A DNA stretch of 64,000 nucleotides from Pseudofabraea citricarpa (GCA_029641185.1 JAPWGK010000022.1:310001-374000); one strand, 5' to 3'. Positions 51,358-64,000 are shown, counted from the stretch's first letter. Made by a program: numbers and translations. Notes: a model not told the origin generated them from the letters alone.

Positions 51358-52276
51358 TGAAGGCTGTTTCCTTGGCTTTCCTACTGGACTGCTCATTTTT
51401 CCTTGGCGCTTTATTGGTATTTGTTCCTGTCTACTTTTTCAGTTTCAGTCGGTAGAGGCGCCTGTTGTATCTCCTGATAAAGTCTTTCGTAAATGGAGTC
51501 TCGGACTGGAAATCTTCATCAGGTATTTTTACCTCCGCTATTACTATTAGAACTTGTATATATGTCAGCCACGCATTACAGCACTCACATTTAACCTGCA
51601 TATATAATCTTTAATAGTGCTACCTCAGAATCGTCACAAAAAAGCCGTAACGTTTCTCGCCCATAGCATAGTTCTGGTCTGCAGGATAAAATAAGACTTA
51701 GCGACCTCATAATGATGTCACAAAGAGAAATGCACCAGGAAGACTTATTGCTAGGGCTCACAATTTTGAAGATTGAAGTCAATTTCAACTTTGATGCGAA
51801 GAAGCCGAGCGCTGAAGCTGAATTGCATCCCTTTGGGCAAGAAGAGAAAGGGTTAATAGGCGTGCACGTGATATGTTTTCTTGGGAAATAAGCTGTTTTG
51901 TTGAAACGACAACCCTTGTCAATTCAATAGACTGTGAACTACTCCGTGTAAGATTCAATGAGTTTTCTTATTATTCTTCAGGCTTGATTAGAGAGTAAAT
52001 ATACACTAGAACATCAAGTGTCAAGATCACGTGATCCTTCAAATAACATGAGGTGAGTAACACTGAGATAGCTAATCAGATTCATAGTCAGACTATTACT
52101 GATACATTTCAACTTTTGCATTTAGATCGGACTAGCTGGGACCAAACTAATATTATTTATAGCTTCGGTATCGACTAGCTACAACTCGTTAGCGAACTTG
52201 GCACATACGACGTCCCCGCAGTTGGGGATCCCCACCTCTTCTCCACCATCATCAAAACATCCATCCATCGTCCAAC
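51358..52276. other. Intergenic region upstream of the zinc-finger gene
   Basis: 919 bp with no supported gene. CACGTG words occur at about 51865 and 52028, possible bHLH sites. The last 130 bp are rich in C and lie directly before the ATG. Confidence 0.4.
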
Positions 52277-54459
52277 ATGAGCGACAGCGTATCAAAAACT
52301 TCTCCTGGTGTGCAACCACAGCCTAACATTCCTAAGAAGTTTCGATGCACAACATGTGACCGCGCCTTTACCAAATCCGAGCATCTCGCCGTACGTAAGC
52401 CTTCCCCACACAAAATTCCGCTCACTAACATCAACAGAGACATTCTCGAAGTCGTAAGTGAAGCTTTCCGATAGTGGGTACCTGCTTATGATGATCAGAT
52501 TCGAAGCACAAACCTTATGTATGTTCAATATGCTCAAAAGCTTTCGGGCGACAGGATGTCTTGGCAAGACATAAGAAAGTTCACAACAACTCTCGAGACG
52601 GCTATACGGATTTGTGGAATAACTCTGCACCAGCTCAGAATTCTTATGACAATCAACCCGAAAGCTATCCTCCTTTTACTCCAGAAGAGCCGGCATCGCA
52701 AGGTTCTCTTGAACCCTCTCAACCATGGACTCAAGGCGGTGATATGTTGGACTTTTTGCTTTCAGATGCGAACAATAACTGGCCAGTAACAATCCCTGTA
52801 ACTCAATTTCAAACGTCTGCGATTCAACCAGATCTTGAAGATCCAGTTCTACCTATTTCCAATACCCAACCAGGTCCAGGACACCATGCTATGCATCAAT
52901 TGAGCAAGCTGATAGCCGATTTATCTTCAGGTTTAACAGCTGAGATTGAATCAACAGGAATCACCTCTGGATTCTTAGATACCTGCATGCATGTGTTTTT
53001 TGAGAGGTTTCATACTTCGTTTCCAGTACTACATAAAGCAACTTTTCAAGTTCGCGAGTCAAGTCATCCTCTTCTGTTGAATATCATAGCTCTAGGGTCA
53101 CTATTTGTTGGTGCTAAGGATGCTGTTCCAAAAGGAGAGGCTTTATGGAGACTTGCACATACTGCCGTGGCGACTTCATGGCAGACACTTATGTCGACGA
53201 GAGGACCTCGAGATGAATGTGATGGCCTTCAACTCGTTCTCACAGCTCTTACTGGCCAAACTTACGCTCTACTGTCAAAGAATGAAAGCCTTCGAATGAC
53301 AAGCCAAGTATTCCATGGATTGGGCTTCTACTGGGCACGCCAATGTGGTTGGTACAATGTGGAAGAATACAATCTTGCAGACGTGCCAAGTCTAGACACA
53401 CCAGAATATAAAAAGGAGGAAGCCTGGAAGACATGGGCTGCAAGGGAAGTCCAGAATAGAGCAATCCTGGGTCATTACATCCTTGATGGTCAGATTAGCC
53501 AGTTCTCTGGCCATTCCCCATCTGCTCGTCACGTTACGAATTCTCTGTTGACGCCAACCTGTGAAGATGCATTCGAAGCACCAACTGCCAACGATTGGAT
53601 ATTAGAGATGGGAAAACTGCAGCCGGGAAGTTCTTCCTTTAGAGAGCTATATATCTCGTTATTCTCAAAAGACCCAGAACCTCGATCGGGCTATCCACTC
53701 TCAAATTTCACAATTCGCGTCATTCTTGAAGGCATGCAATCTCTTGTTTCAGATCTCCAAGACGGTGATGGTCCTGCAGTTGGTACACCTTCACAGAGTG
53801 AAATAGCATGGGCTCTCTTACGACTACATCGCGAACGACTTGGACAGTCTGACCAGACATCAGTTGAGAATATGGAACTCCTCGTTCGATGGCATGCGAT
53901 CTGTTTAAACCTTGCTACTCCTGCAACAATACTATGCCAACAGCTCTGTAGCTTCTATGGGGTCAAACAACAATTACATCGTGTGATTGAGAGGAAAGAT
54001 AAGGAGCGAATAGAATTAGACCTCACAGGATGGGCAAATTCCATTGATGGACGAAGAGCTCTGCTACATGCTATGGCGATTCAGGATCTAGTTGACCGCT
54101 TACCACTCGGGCGATCCCACGCTATTCATCTACCTGCTGCAATATTTGCTGTCGCTACAATCTACAGTGCGCGGTGCATGGCGAATCTACCTACAATCTC
54201 GGTTCCTAAATCCATTGTTTGGGAGAACGTCTGGTCGGTCAATCCCAAAGAGGTCTTGAATACGGATATGGAGTCATTTTTGAATAATGACCCGTCAGGT
54301 GGAAAGAGCGAGGGCGTGAGCAAGAATCTCATGTATGATCTCAATTCGTTGCAAATTACCCTAAGTTCTATGTCGCTCCGCTGGGGTGTTTCGCATGCCA
54401 TGGATGATGTACTGAATCGGTGGATTGGAATTGCCAATGGTGCTGTTAAGGGACTCTGA
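52277..54459 (+). CDS. C2H2 zinc-finger transcription factor with fungal-specific domain
   Basis: Exons 52277-52390, 52438-52453 (only 16 nt) and 52499-54459 give 696 residues. Two adjacent C2H2 fingers: finger 1 uses C24, C27, H40, H44; finger 2 uses C52, C55, H68, H72 (PYVCSICSKAFGRQDVLARH). The tiny second exon encodes residues 39-43, including the zinc ligand H40, so its inclusion decides whether finger 1 exists. A Pro/Ser-rich linker follows, then a fungal-specific transcription factor middle region (about residues 165-420) with FFERFHTSFPVLHKATF, the usual start of that domain. This is a nuclear DNA-binding regulator of the two-finger plus Fungal_trans type. Targets are unknown; there is no biosynthetic cluster beside it. 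Confidence 0.88.
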
Positions 54460-54813
54460 TTTTCTGTGGAACTTCATTTCATGGCTCTGGATATAATGGT
54501 GCCTCGGCGCTAGGTTTCGGTCGTACATTAGGCGAGGTAAATAGGGGTAATATGTAAACGAGCTGTATGCCCAGATACCCGAAAACGTATAATTGATACC
54601 AGCTTCAGATTTCCCAGATCCAGGATATGGGAATGGAAGACTTTGTGGATTTTAAGCTTGGTGCTGATGCTAATCGATGGAACAGAACGCTTATGACTAC
54701 AGGACAATTCAGAACGACCAGTTGAACCGTGATCTTGCGAGCCTCTGCGACGAAGTAGTGCCCAGGAAATGTCAAGCCCCGCATGCCAACTCTGAACCGT
54801 CCCACGTCGGATC
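54460..54813. other. Convergent intergenic stretch, nothing seen
   Basis: 354 bp between the zinc-finger gene stop and the small minus-strand open frame. No repeat or RNA gene is evident; it is probably 3' UTR. Confidence 0.4.
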
Positions 54814-54996
54814 TCAATAGAAAGAAAATGCTTGAAAATGTCTGATGGTGAAATCCTCCGGCAGTTCTATCTGCAGCTCTCGGTATTGGCGCTGCATCTC
54901 GCGATCGACCTGATTCTCAGCGAGCGCATAGTCGCTATAGATGACAGCGGCGTCGCGGGCGCGGACGCCAGGGAAGGACTCGTTCGATTGAGCCAT
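54814..54996 (-). CDS. Small open frame, possible last exon of the neighbouring gene
   Basis: A 60-residue frame, MAQSNESFPGVRARDAAVIY... to FQAFSFY, starts 11 nt after the stop of the Pro/Gln-rich frame at 55007. Its composition (charged, helix-forming QVDREMQRQYRELQIELPEDF) looks coding. The frame is open upstream back to a splice-acceptor-like TTTGAACAG with a CTGAT branch-like word, so it may be a 3' exon joined to the 55007-55600 frame. No good donor was found, so the join is unproven. Confidence 0.35.
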   Translation of the reverse strand: MAQSNESFPGVRARDAAVIYSDYALAENQVDREMQRQYRELQIELPEDFTIRHFQAFSFY

Positions 54997-55006
54997 GATG
55001 TCTTCG

Positions 55007-55600
55007 TCAGGGCAGACTGTTCAAAGCATCAGTGTTGGACTCGTTTTGCCGGGGCTCTTTTGACTTTCCCTTCCTATATGCTTCCAGCCACACTTGTCTC
55101 TCGATCCGCCAGAGTGCGTCGTCTGGCTGCACGTCTTCCGAGTAGAATCCATTCTGCCTCCATAATTCGTATTCGCGCGTCGCCGCGTCCGTCAGCCGCA
55201 CGATTTCCATCGGTGATATTCCTTCCGCTTTTGCGTATTTGATTATTTGTAGCTGGACGGATTGGTATCGAGGCGTTGAGGGTATAGGTGTTATTGGACG
55301 CTGGTATATTTGAGGTTGATGTAGTGAGGATTTGTTCAGTGAAGGTTGATACATTGGAGGCTGATCTAGCAGAGGCATCGGAGGCATTGCAGGTTCATGT
55401 ATTGAGGATTGATACAGTGAAGACTCGTACATCGAAGGCTCGTACATCGAAGGTTGATATATTGGAGGCTGATCTAGTGGAGGCATCGGAGGAATTGCAG
55501 GTTGATGCATTGAGGATTGATACAGTGGAGGCTGGTCCATTGGAGGCTGATCTCGTGAAGTTTGGTCCATTGGAGGTTGATCTATTGGAAGCTGACCCAT
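55007..55600 (-). CDS. Hypothetical Pro/Gln-rich repeat protein
   Basis: 197 residues from ATG 55600. Residues 1-110 are imperfect repeats built from DQPPMYQPS-like units (for example PPLDQPPIYQPSMYEPSMYE, and again further on). Residues 110-190 look like a folded, charged helical region (AEGISPMEIVRLTDAATREY, QNGFYSEDVQPDDALWRIER). I do not recognise the family. The opposite strand is also open through the repeats (55288-55680), but its product has no such structured tail, so the minus strand is preferred. It could be a low-complexity gene or a fragment of a larger one including 54814-54996. Confidence 0.45.
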   Translation of the reverse strand: MGQLPIDQPPMDQTSRDQPPMDQPPLYQSSMHQPAIPPMPPLDQPPIYQPSMYEPSMYESSLYQSSIHEPAMPPMPLLDQPPMYQPSLNKSSLHQPQIYQRPITPIPSTPRYQSVQLQIIKYAKAEGISPMEIVRLTDAATREYELWRQNGFYSEDVQPDDALWRIERQVWLEAYRKGKSKEPRQNESNTDALNSLP

Positions 55601-55832
55601 TCTTGTGGACTGAAATTGACGAGTGGATAATAGAATGTTTTGATTGTATTATGAATCTTGATGAATTATATCGATTTTGATGTGAGATTAATTCTGGTGG
55701 CCCGAACAATAGATATCAAGATATTCGTTACATTCTTGATAGAGAAGGAAGTCGCGCACCACTAAGTGCCTGTTGAAGTCGTCATCTACCAACATGTGTG
55801 GTTTCTGACCAGCTATCTACCATTCAAACATT

Positions 55833-57263
55833 TTAAACCTTGGGCGGCAATGGTTCTGGTCCAACACCTCTTATATTCCTGTAGAAGAGGATATCTCTGC
55901 CCAATCCTTTAGCACTTCGGCTTGGCTCGACCCATTGACATACCCGAACCGTTCTGTATAGGGTTTTCATGAACTCGAGCGGACCCTCCCGAGAATCCGA
56001 CAGATAGTGCTTCCCCATTACGGGTCTAATCGCTTCTGTTGCCTTGCGTGCATTGTAGAAGGGGATGCTAGAGACATAATGGTGAAGGACGTGCGTCTCG
56101 ACAATGCCATGAAAGAGGTGTCGGCCAATAAACCCGAGATTTCGATCAATTGTGGAAGCAGCGCCTCTTGTATATGTCCATACCGACGGGTTGTAGTGAG
56201 CGATAGATGGGTCGGTATGCTGCAGGTACGTGATAGCAACTGGATCAAGTTAGCACGGCTTTATTGAGATTACCTGAAAAAACTCACCAAGCCAATGGTT
56301 CACCCAGAGATTTGGCAGAAAGTACCACACCAAGAGGTTTCGAACCCCATAAGTACGACTAACCCAGTATAGAATTGTTGCTGTGATCCCCAAGCCCACA
56401 TTGCTCAACAAGATATACTTCGCGTCCCGGTCTTCGAAAAGAGGACTTCTGGGGCTGAAATGGTTTACCCCATCAAATAAACCATTGTGCTTCACGATTC
56501 CATCTCTCTTCAGCCCCCGCCCTCCAGCCTGCCGCGCATGGTAGTCGTGCCCAGTATCGTTCGTGAGGAGATAGACAGGTCATCCAACAAGTTGGCGCCC
56601 GATGACATAAATCAAGGTATTCAGTGGCGCGTCCTCGGTGATTTCGGCGAGTGTGGAGAATCGTTTGAAGAACCTATCACGGGTCTTGGGTAAGAAAACC
56701 ATGTCTCTTTCCATGTTTCCGGTCGCTTTGTGATGTTTGCCATGTGTGATCTTCCAGGAAAAGTAAGGAACGAGGAGAGCTGAATGCAGTATCCAACCCA
56801 CTGTATCGTTGAGAATCTTGGATGTGGAGAGTGCTTGATGCCCGCATTCGTGGGCTAGGATCCAGAGGCCAGTTCCGAATAGGCCGTTGAGAAATCCGTA
56901 AATGAACCACAAAGCGGCTCTTGTGGGTGTGGAAGGGATACGGTCATATGTAACCAGAGCGTTGAAGAGGTAGAAAGTTGAGACTATTAGGAGAATATCA
57001 CGGGCTACATAACTGAGACCCCTTGATGCGTTGCGTTGATAACATTCAGGTGGAATCGCGTCGTGAATCTGCTTGATCGTGTATGTGGGAACCTCGAAGA
57101 TGCGATCGTTGGTATCACGAAGATCTCCATATTTAGCATTGTTCAATTCTTTCTGGGGTTGAGGCGATTCAATGGAAGAGGGTGGAAGCGGTATTTCAGA
57201 GGATGTAGCAGCCACCGCTTTGGGTTCTGATGCAGTGGGACTCTTCACTCGTCTACCTGTCAT
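55833..57263 (-). pseudogene. Delta-12-type fatty acid desaturase with in-frame TGA
   Basis: Exons 57263-56288 and 56239-55833 (48-nt intron, phase 1) make 460 codons, the usual length. The three histidine boxes are present: HECGH (138-142), HGKHH (174-178) and HVLHH (375-379). The C-terminal part (VAITYLQHTD, GFIGRHLFHGIVETHVLHHY) is that of fungal oleate delta-12 (omega-6) desaturases, which make linoleate in the ER membrane. Codon 228 is TGA (56580-56582) where the family has Trp in a GWP(V/L)YLLTN segment; the frame continues intact on both sides, so no intron explains it. A truncated product would lack the third histidine box. Either the gene is recently inactivated, or the base is a sequencing error. 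Everything else looks functional. Confidence 0.85.
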
Positions 57264-57793
57264 CTTGGGAACAAATATGATGTAACTTGGGTAGCCTGGG
57301 AGAGATTTTGGATTGAGAAGTGTGAAGGAAGTTTTGTTTCATTTCTTTATGTGAAGTATTCGCTTTGTTCTTCTTTGTTTTGTTAGTTCTAGATATTATA
57401 AGTGACGTCTACAACGTGAAAGAGTGGTCATCTTTAACTCCGTGAATGATAAGCCTCTGCCTCGTGTCTTCTAAGTATGGTTCTTCTTTGCAAGTAAAAA
57501 TCTCATTTTACGATAGATTTGGAAATTTGGAAATATGTCTAAGAATTAGTTGTTTTGATTGGTTGAATAAAGTCACTGACAGCAAAACAGAAGGAAGAGT
57601 TTATCACATGTAATTTACTACGATCCAATCCCTACTGTAGTTGTTGGTTAATCCCCCCATAAGTTTGTGTGACACCCTCGAATGGTAATACGTAGATTGT
57701 CGAGCCATCCCAGCTTCCGATTGTCCGTTCTTAGAATGACAACCCATGTGCCTTCTGGACGATATCTTTTCTGAAAATACCTAGGTAACATTC
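57264..57793. other. Upstream region of the desaturase, no gene
   Basis: 530 bp with no supported reading frame. It contains the desaturase promoter and the 3' flank of the coiled-coil gene. Confidence 0.4.
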
Positions 57794-58478
57794 TTAATCC
57801 AGAGTAAGATTCTCTTCTGCGCGATATTCTTCCAGAACAGCCACCTCTTCTATCAAAGAAGCATTAAATGCTTTTCTGATAGCGATCTCTTCTCTTAGAG
57901 TATCATTTTCTGCTTTCGAAGCAATGACCCCTCGTTCTAAAATCTGGTTTTTCACAAAAATGTTCCTTTGCATCCAAGTAGCGTTGGGATCTTTGGCACT
58001 GTCGTTGTACTTTATATTTCTGGGCTGATGTTCTCTTTCAGGAGTATCATGCGCTTCCAGAGTAGCGATCTCCTTCCCCAGACGAGCGTTATGTGTTTTC
58101 CGAATCACGATTTCTTCTCTCAAAACAGCGTTGTCTTCCTCGATAGCAGCGATCTTTTGTTTGATATTCTGTTGTTTCTGTTCATCGTACTCTTCCTGTG
58201 TCTGCGCGTCGCGAGCAACCTTGTCATCCCCTGTAGCTGCCTCTGTCTCCTGCTGAGCCATCTGTATTTCTTGTTGGCCTGTAATAGCGCAGGGTCAGCT
58301 ACCAAAGTATCTGGCTGAAGAACAATACGTACAAACCGGATATTAATTGACCTTGATCTCGTAATGTTTGAAGTTCTAAGGCTTGTTGTTGGCAGTCATA
58401 TCTTATCTTTGTATGGTTTTGATGATGTTGATGGAAGACTGCCTGCGCCAGGACGAGCTTTTGGTATTTTGCCTTTGT
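57794..58478 (-). CDS. Coiled-coil protein with an internal duplication (5' end unresolved)
   Basis: The 3' exon (58278-57794) holds an open frame whose first Met is at 58261, giving 155 residues. It is Glu/Lys/Gln-rich with heptad character. Two segments are clearly related: IEEDNAVLREEIVIRKTHNA (about residues 40-60) and SKAENDTLREEIAIRKAFNA (about 115-135), an internal duplication. An upstream exon 58478-58352 stays open in the matching phase (LRDQ joined to GQQEIQ) and is itself Gln/His-rich, so the protein probably starts further upstream. Its donor (GTCAAT) is atypical. No first exon with ATG could be fixed. Function unknown. Confidence 0.5.
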
Positions 58479-58967
58479 CTGTCACACGACGACCAAGTTA
58501 TATCTCAAGAACATCGGGGCCGATCATGTTACCTGTGACTCAACATGTCAAAGAGGGTGAATATTTACCTATACTTATCTGCCTTTTCCGGCCAATACAA
58601 GGGCATGTGTTCAGGACGAGGATGGCTTACAAATGAATTGTTTTAGTAACCTATCCTACCTGGGTACATATCTAACTAGCCCATTGTTTAAGCAATTGTT
58701 TTATAAGAGCCAAAAACAGTAGGAAATAAAAGAAACTGGGCTGCTTTGTGTGGTCCTAAGAGGCGATGCAAGGAGTGAATTTCTTAATCTATATTCAAAA
58801 TATTTACACTGAACTCAAGGAAATCTAATCTAACCTCAGACATTATGGTATAATCGCACATAACCCAAACCCCTCATTGAACTGTGACCTTGCAATCCTA
58901 TACCATTACTGCCACACAGTTCCGTTCTCGTGTACTCCAAGCAGAAGAAAATTCAACATCTCATAAA
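58479..58967. other. Gene-poor stretch, may hold the missing 5' exon
   Basis: 489 bp. A fragment reading HPRPEHMPLYWPEKADKY on the minus strand (about 58565-58620) followed by a GTAAAT donor-like site could be a 5' exon of the coiled-coil gene, but the phases do not close with 58478. Nothing else is seen. Confidence 0.3.
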
Positions 58968-59420
58968 TTAATAGCTAGCCTTGTAATTCGCAACCAACAA
59001 ATATCCACCCATAGAAAATACAGGTGCTGGCCCTATGAAAGCCCATCGTTAGCTTTGGTCTTGACAGGGAAAATTATAAAGTAACTTACAGAGTGCGAAG
59101 CGATCGTTTGGCTTACTGCTCCATGACCGCAATTCCCCAGACAGTGATCGTGATTGGGACTGCGGTCTTGTTTGTGTTTGTGTTTGTACGTCCTCGAGAC
59201 TCGAGTACGAGTTTTGCTTTCTGGCTCTTGGTCTTCTTTGTTGGATGCGCAGGGAAGTGTGGCGCATCAATTGTCGCTTGACTTCCGGCAGCGAGAAAGA
59301 GCTCTTGTATTCTTGCTCGGCTCGCCTCGATGTATTTGATCGCGTAGACGACGATTGCGAGTTCGAGTCAAAGTCCGAGTCCGAATGTGTGGGGTAAGGA
59401 AGGAGAGGGATAGACTCCAT
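58968..59420 (-). CDS. Small hypothetical protein, two exons
   Basis: Exons 59420-59090 and 59032-58968 (57-nt intron, GTAAGT...CATAG, branch GCTAAC) give 131 residues from ATG 59420 (MESIPLLPYPTHSDSDFDSN). It is rich in Ser, Arg and Gln in the middle (QTQTQTRPQSQSRSLSGELR) and ends with a mildly hydrophobic segment that lies across the splice (RFALWPAPVFSMGGYLLVAN). The frame is open upstream for 50 more codons but that part has no conserved look. No family recognised. It is transcribed away from the flavoprotein gene at 60174. Confidence 0.5.
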
Positions 59421-60173
59421 CTTGACTGATTGGCAAAAGAACGTGTATATCATTAATCGTGATATATGAGGAGCGATGTCGTGATAGAAGATCTCAAAGT
59501 CGTGCTGATGATCTGATAAAGAGATAAAACATGTTTTCCGCCCTTCATATATTTGAACGCCGCCGCCCACTTATTCGCGACGCATAACTCTCATAACAAT
59601 CCAAAATCCTGCATGGGCCGTTGAAGATTAATCAGGATTCGCATCTAGCACGTCTTCGATCCCACACAATCGCGATGCCGCTCACAGCCACGAAAACCAA
59701 CCAGCATGGCGATAAGCGAGCGCGCGCGGGAGATGAGCGACCTCCCGAAACTCGCTCTTCAAACTCACAGACGAACTATTTTCGTGCCTGTGGTTCTTCC
59801 GATCAAGCTCCGGTGTTTGTGTGAGCCAATGAGTAAAGGGAGACAGGAATCCTTCGTGAGTGATCGTCGTCAAGGTCGGCTTAAGCGAAGGGATCCCCAG
59901 GAAGCTTGGGCATGCGATACGGATGGGCTCATTGCGGATAAGACCGAGAGGGATCATGGATGCTGCATCCTGTTGATTCTGATACGAACTTGTGGAGAGA
60001 GGTTGAAGAATCTGAACCAGAATCACCAAGCACCACCGAATATAAGTATCATTCTCTCCCATCATCTAGTCTTTCCTTCTTCACCCACACTCTCCCACAC
60101 ATTCTTTTACCTACCTAGTAGTGCTTAATATTTCTTAACTGAAATCCCACATTCTTTTACTACATAATTTAAA
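59421..60173. promoter_or_regulatory. Divergent promoter region, 753 bp
   Basis: Shared upstream region of the small minus-strand gene and the flavoprotein gene. The last 120 bp before 60174 are CT-rich (TCTTTCCTTCTTCACCCACA and following), typical of filamentous fungal promoters near the start site. Confidence 0.45.
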
Positions 60174-61456
60174 ATGGCCAGATTCTCTAGCATCATCGCT
60201 ACTGTAGCGCTTGCTCTGTCTTCAGTTACGACCGCCACTCCTTTACCGGTCGCTACTTCAACAGAATACGATGTTCTCATCGTCGGCGGTGGTCCAGCAG
60301 GACTTAGTGCTTTGAGCGGCCTCGCAAGAGTCCGTCGCAATGTGCTCATGTTGGATTCAGGCGAGTATCGCAATGCCGCAACCAGGCACATGCACGATGT
60401 GATCGGCAACGATGGTAAGATCCTCCACTCATCTCCAAGTCCTCGCCTAACATCACCCAGGCACCGTCCCAGCAACCTTCCGTGCTCTCGCCCGTGAGCA
60501 GATCTCCAGATATCCAACAGCAACCATGAAGAACGCCACCGTCTCCTCCATCACTGGTGGAAACGGGAGTGTCTTCACGGCGACCGACTCTACCGGGCAA
60601 GTCTACACGGCCAAGAAAGTCGTTCTCGCTACTGGAATGAAGGATATCCTCCCTCAGACTCCAGGTATCGATGAGGCGTGGGCAAATGGTTTGTTCTGGT
60701 GCCCATGGTGTGACGGGTATGAGCACCGCGATCAAGAGTTCGGCATCATCGGTTCTCTGAAGAGTGTGCTCTCTACCGTACAGGAAGTCGATACTCTCAA
60801 CAAGGATATCATCGCCTTTGTGAACGGCACATACACCGACGACGTCGTAGCAGCACTAAACAATGGCACGGAGCCACTCTGGCGCGAGAAGATCGAGGCA
60901 TACGGAGTGAAGATCGAGAACCGCACCATCTCATCCATCGGACGGACTCAAGACGGCGCGGTGGTGAAATCTGAGGACGGTACATCTGAGCTCGATCGAT
61001 TTGTCGTCACTTTCGAGGATGGCGAGACGGTCAAGCGCAGCGCCTTCATCTCGAACTTCCCAACTGCCCAGCGATCCAGCCTCGGTGCTGATTTGGGCGT
61101 CCCGCTCTCAGATGAGAAGCTCGTTGTTAATACCAAGAGCATGCAATCTGATGTCCCGGGTGTCTATGTTATCGGTGATGCGAACAATGATGGAAGCACC
61201 AACGTTCCTCATGCTATGTTCAGCGGGAAGCGAGCTGCTGTCTTCGTACATGGTAAGTCTTGTGCTCTTCCTGTCCTTGTTTCAGAAATACATGCTAATT
61301 GCTTTTCTTCTAGTTCAACTCGAGAGAGAACACTCCAACGAAATGGTCGCAAACTTGAAGAGATCAGAAGCCGACTGGGATGCCAAGGCTGATCAGCTTA
61401 TGGGCAGAGACTTGGAGAGCCTCTGGAATGAGATTGATGGCACCACTCACGCTTGA
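60174..61456 (+). CDS. Secreted thioredoxin-reductase-like FAD oxidoreductase
   Basis: Exons 60174-60414, 60461-61252 and 61314-61456 give 391 residues. A signal peptide is likely (residues 1 to about 22, [20 protein letters not shown]). The FAD site is [15 protein letters not shown] (GGGPAG at 38-43), the second FAD motif is [20 protein letters not shown] and the paired cysteines are WCPWCDG (C161, C164), where thioredoxin reductases have CxxCDG. The usual NADPH glycine motif after the CxxC appears as GIIGSLKSV, lacking the normal GxGxxA. This fits the fungal TrxR-like disulfide oxidases, such as those of the GliT group, which use oxygen instead of NADPH; the assignment is by inference. No epidithiodiketopiperazine cluster is visible nearby. 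Substrate unknown; it could act in the secretory pathway or outside the cell. Confidence 0.85.
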
Positions 61457-61926
61457 TCTCTTCCCCGAGAGATATTTAATGATTTTTGGGTTTTGGCGCA
61501 TGAATATAGACGGATAAATGGGGCATATAGAAGGATAGAATGGAACAGGGAAAAGCATTTAGATACCATAGCACAACGAAGAACTTTAGACTACAGATTT
61601 TGATGGTTGCCAGATATAGAAATTGAGAATAGAGATTGACCATGAGTAAACAAGGAGCAGGCATAATCTATAAAGCTTCTCAAGGACCCAGAATAAATAT
61701 TCTATTCGACAATTGGACGTAGGAACTTGCCATGTGGAAGTTTATGCTTGAATTTTGAATCGCAAATGAGACAAATATACGGACCTTCCCTGGGAATACA
61801 TTATCACCAAGAAAAAGGTTTTCGTCAAACTTTGTAGATTTTATTTACACTGACATGAACTAAAAAGCGTGCCGCACGCTCTGAGATCGAAGAATATATA
61901 CAAAGAATAACCCAAGCGGGGCTCTC
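61457..61926. other. Convergent intergenic stretch, nothing seen
   Basis: 470 bp between the flavoprotein and xylanase stop codons. No repeat or frame of note; it holds both 3' UTRs. Confidence 0.4.

Positions 61927-64000
<2,074 letters not shown>

Noticed and set aside
56018..56267. Open frames on both strands over the desaturase C-terminus
   Set aside because: They are shadows; the desaturase frame contains the third histidine box and matches the family throughout.

Overview
This is a nuclear window from a filamentous ascomycete (Pezizomycotina). The evidence is the many short GT-AG introns (about 44-73 nt) with CTAAC-type branch sites, the fungal gene families (GPI-anchored GH72 glucanosyltransferase, GH10 xylanase with a CBM1, C2H2 plus fungal-specific transcription factor, sugar transporter) and two very AT-rich blocks with a repeat-induced point mutation (RIP) signature. 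The cell-wall enzymes would suit a saprotroph or plant-associated fungus. I cannot name the species.

Layout. 1-7117 is gene-rich: a three-exon unknown gene (+), an unknown repeat-containing protein (-) and a six-exon sugar transporter (-). 7118-36819 is one AT-rich block of 29,702 bp. It has 23-bp terminal inverted repeats, is flanked by an 8-bp direct duplication (GAAAGTAA) and carries CCTATAGG palindromes just inside both ends, so it looks like one hAT-like DNA transposon filled by nested insertions. Inside are a ruined Ty3/Gypsy-type LTR element (about 7464-14640) and two same-direction copies of a second, about 7.9-kb LTR element (19259-27222 and 28635-36475), each with its own 5-bp target duplication. 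CA and TG dinucleotides are almost absent inside while CG survives. Removing the block joins the sugar transporter (-) and an SDR dehydrogenase (+) as a divergent pair about 600 bp apart.

36828-43472 holds the SDR, an F-box-like gene whose stop abuts the SDR stop, and the GH72 enzyme. 43473-51357 is a broken gene for a fungal membrane protein. Its 5' half carries a stop and a frameshift, and it is split by a second AT-rich insertion (about 44520-50700) that contains a 120-bp TAA microsatellite, reversed fragments of the same LTR family and a roughly 210-bp repeat in both orientations.

52277-64000 is gene-rich again: a C2H2 transcription factor with a 16-nt microexon, a Pro/Gln-rich unknown gene, a delta-12-type fatty acid desaturase with an in-frame TGA at codon 228, a coiled-coil protein, a small unknown gene divergent from a secreted thioredoxin-reductase-like flavoprotein, and a secreted GH10 xylanase. 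No rRNA, tRNA or CRISPR was found. The strongest signals are the TIR/TSD-bounded composite element, the split divergent gene pair, a 539-bp nearly identical tract shared by the two LTR copies, and the two gene-breaking events.
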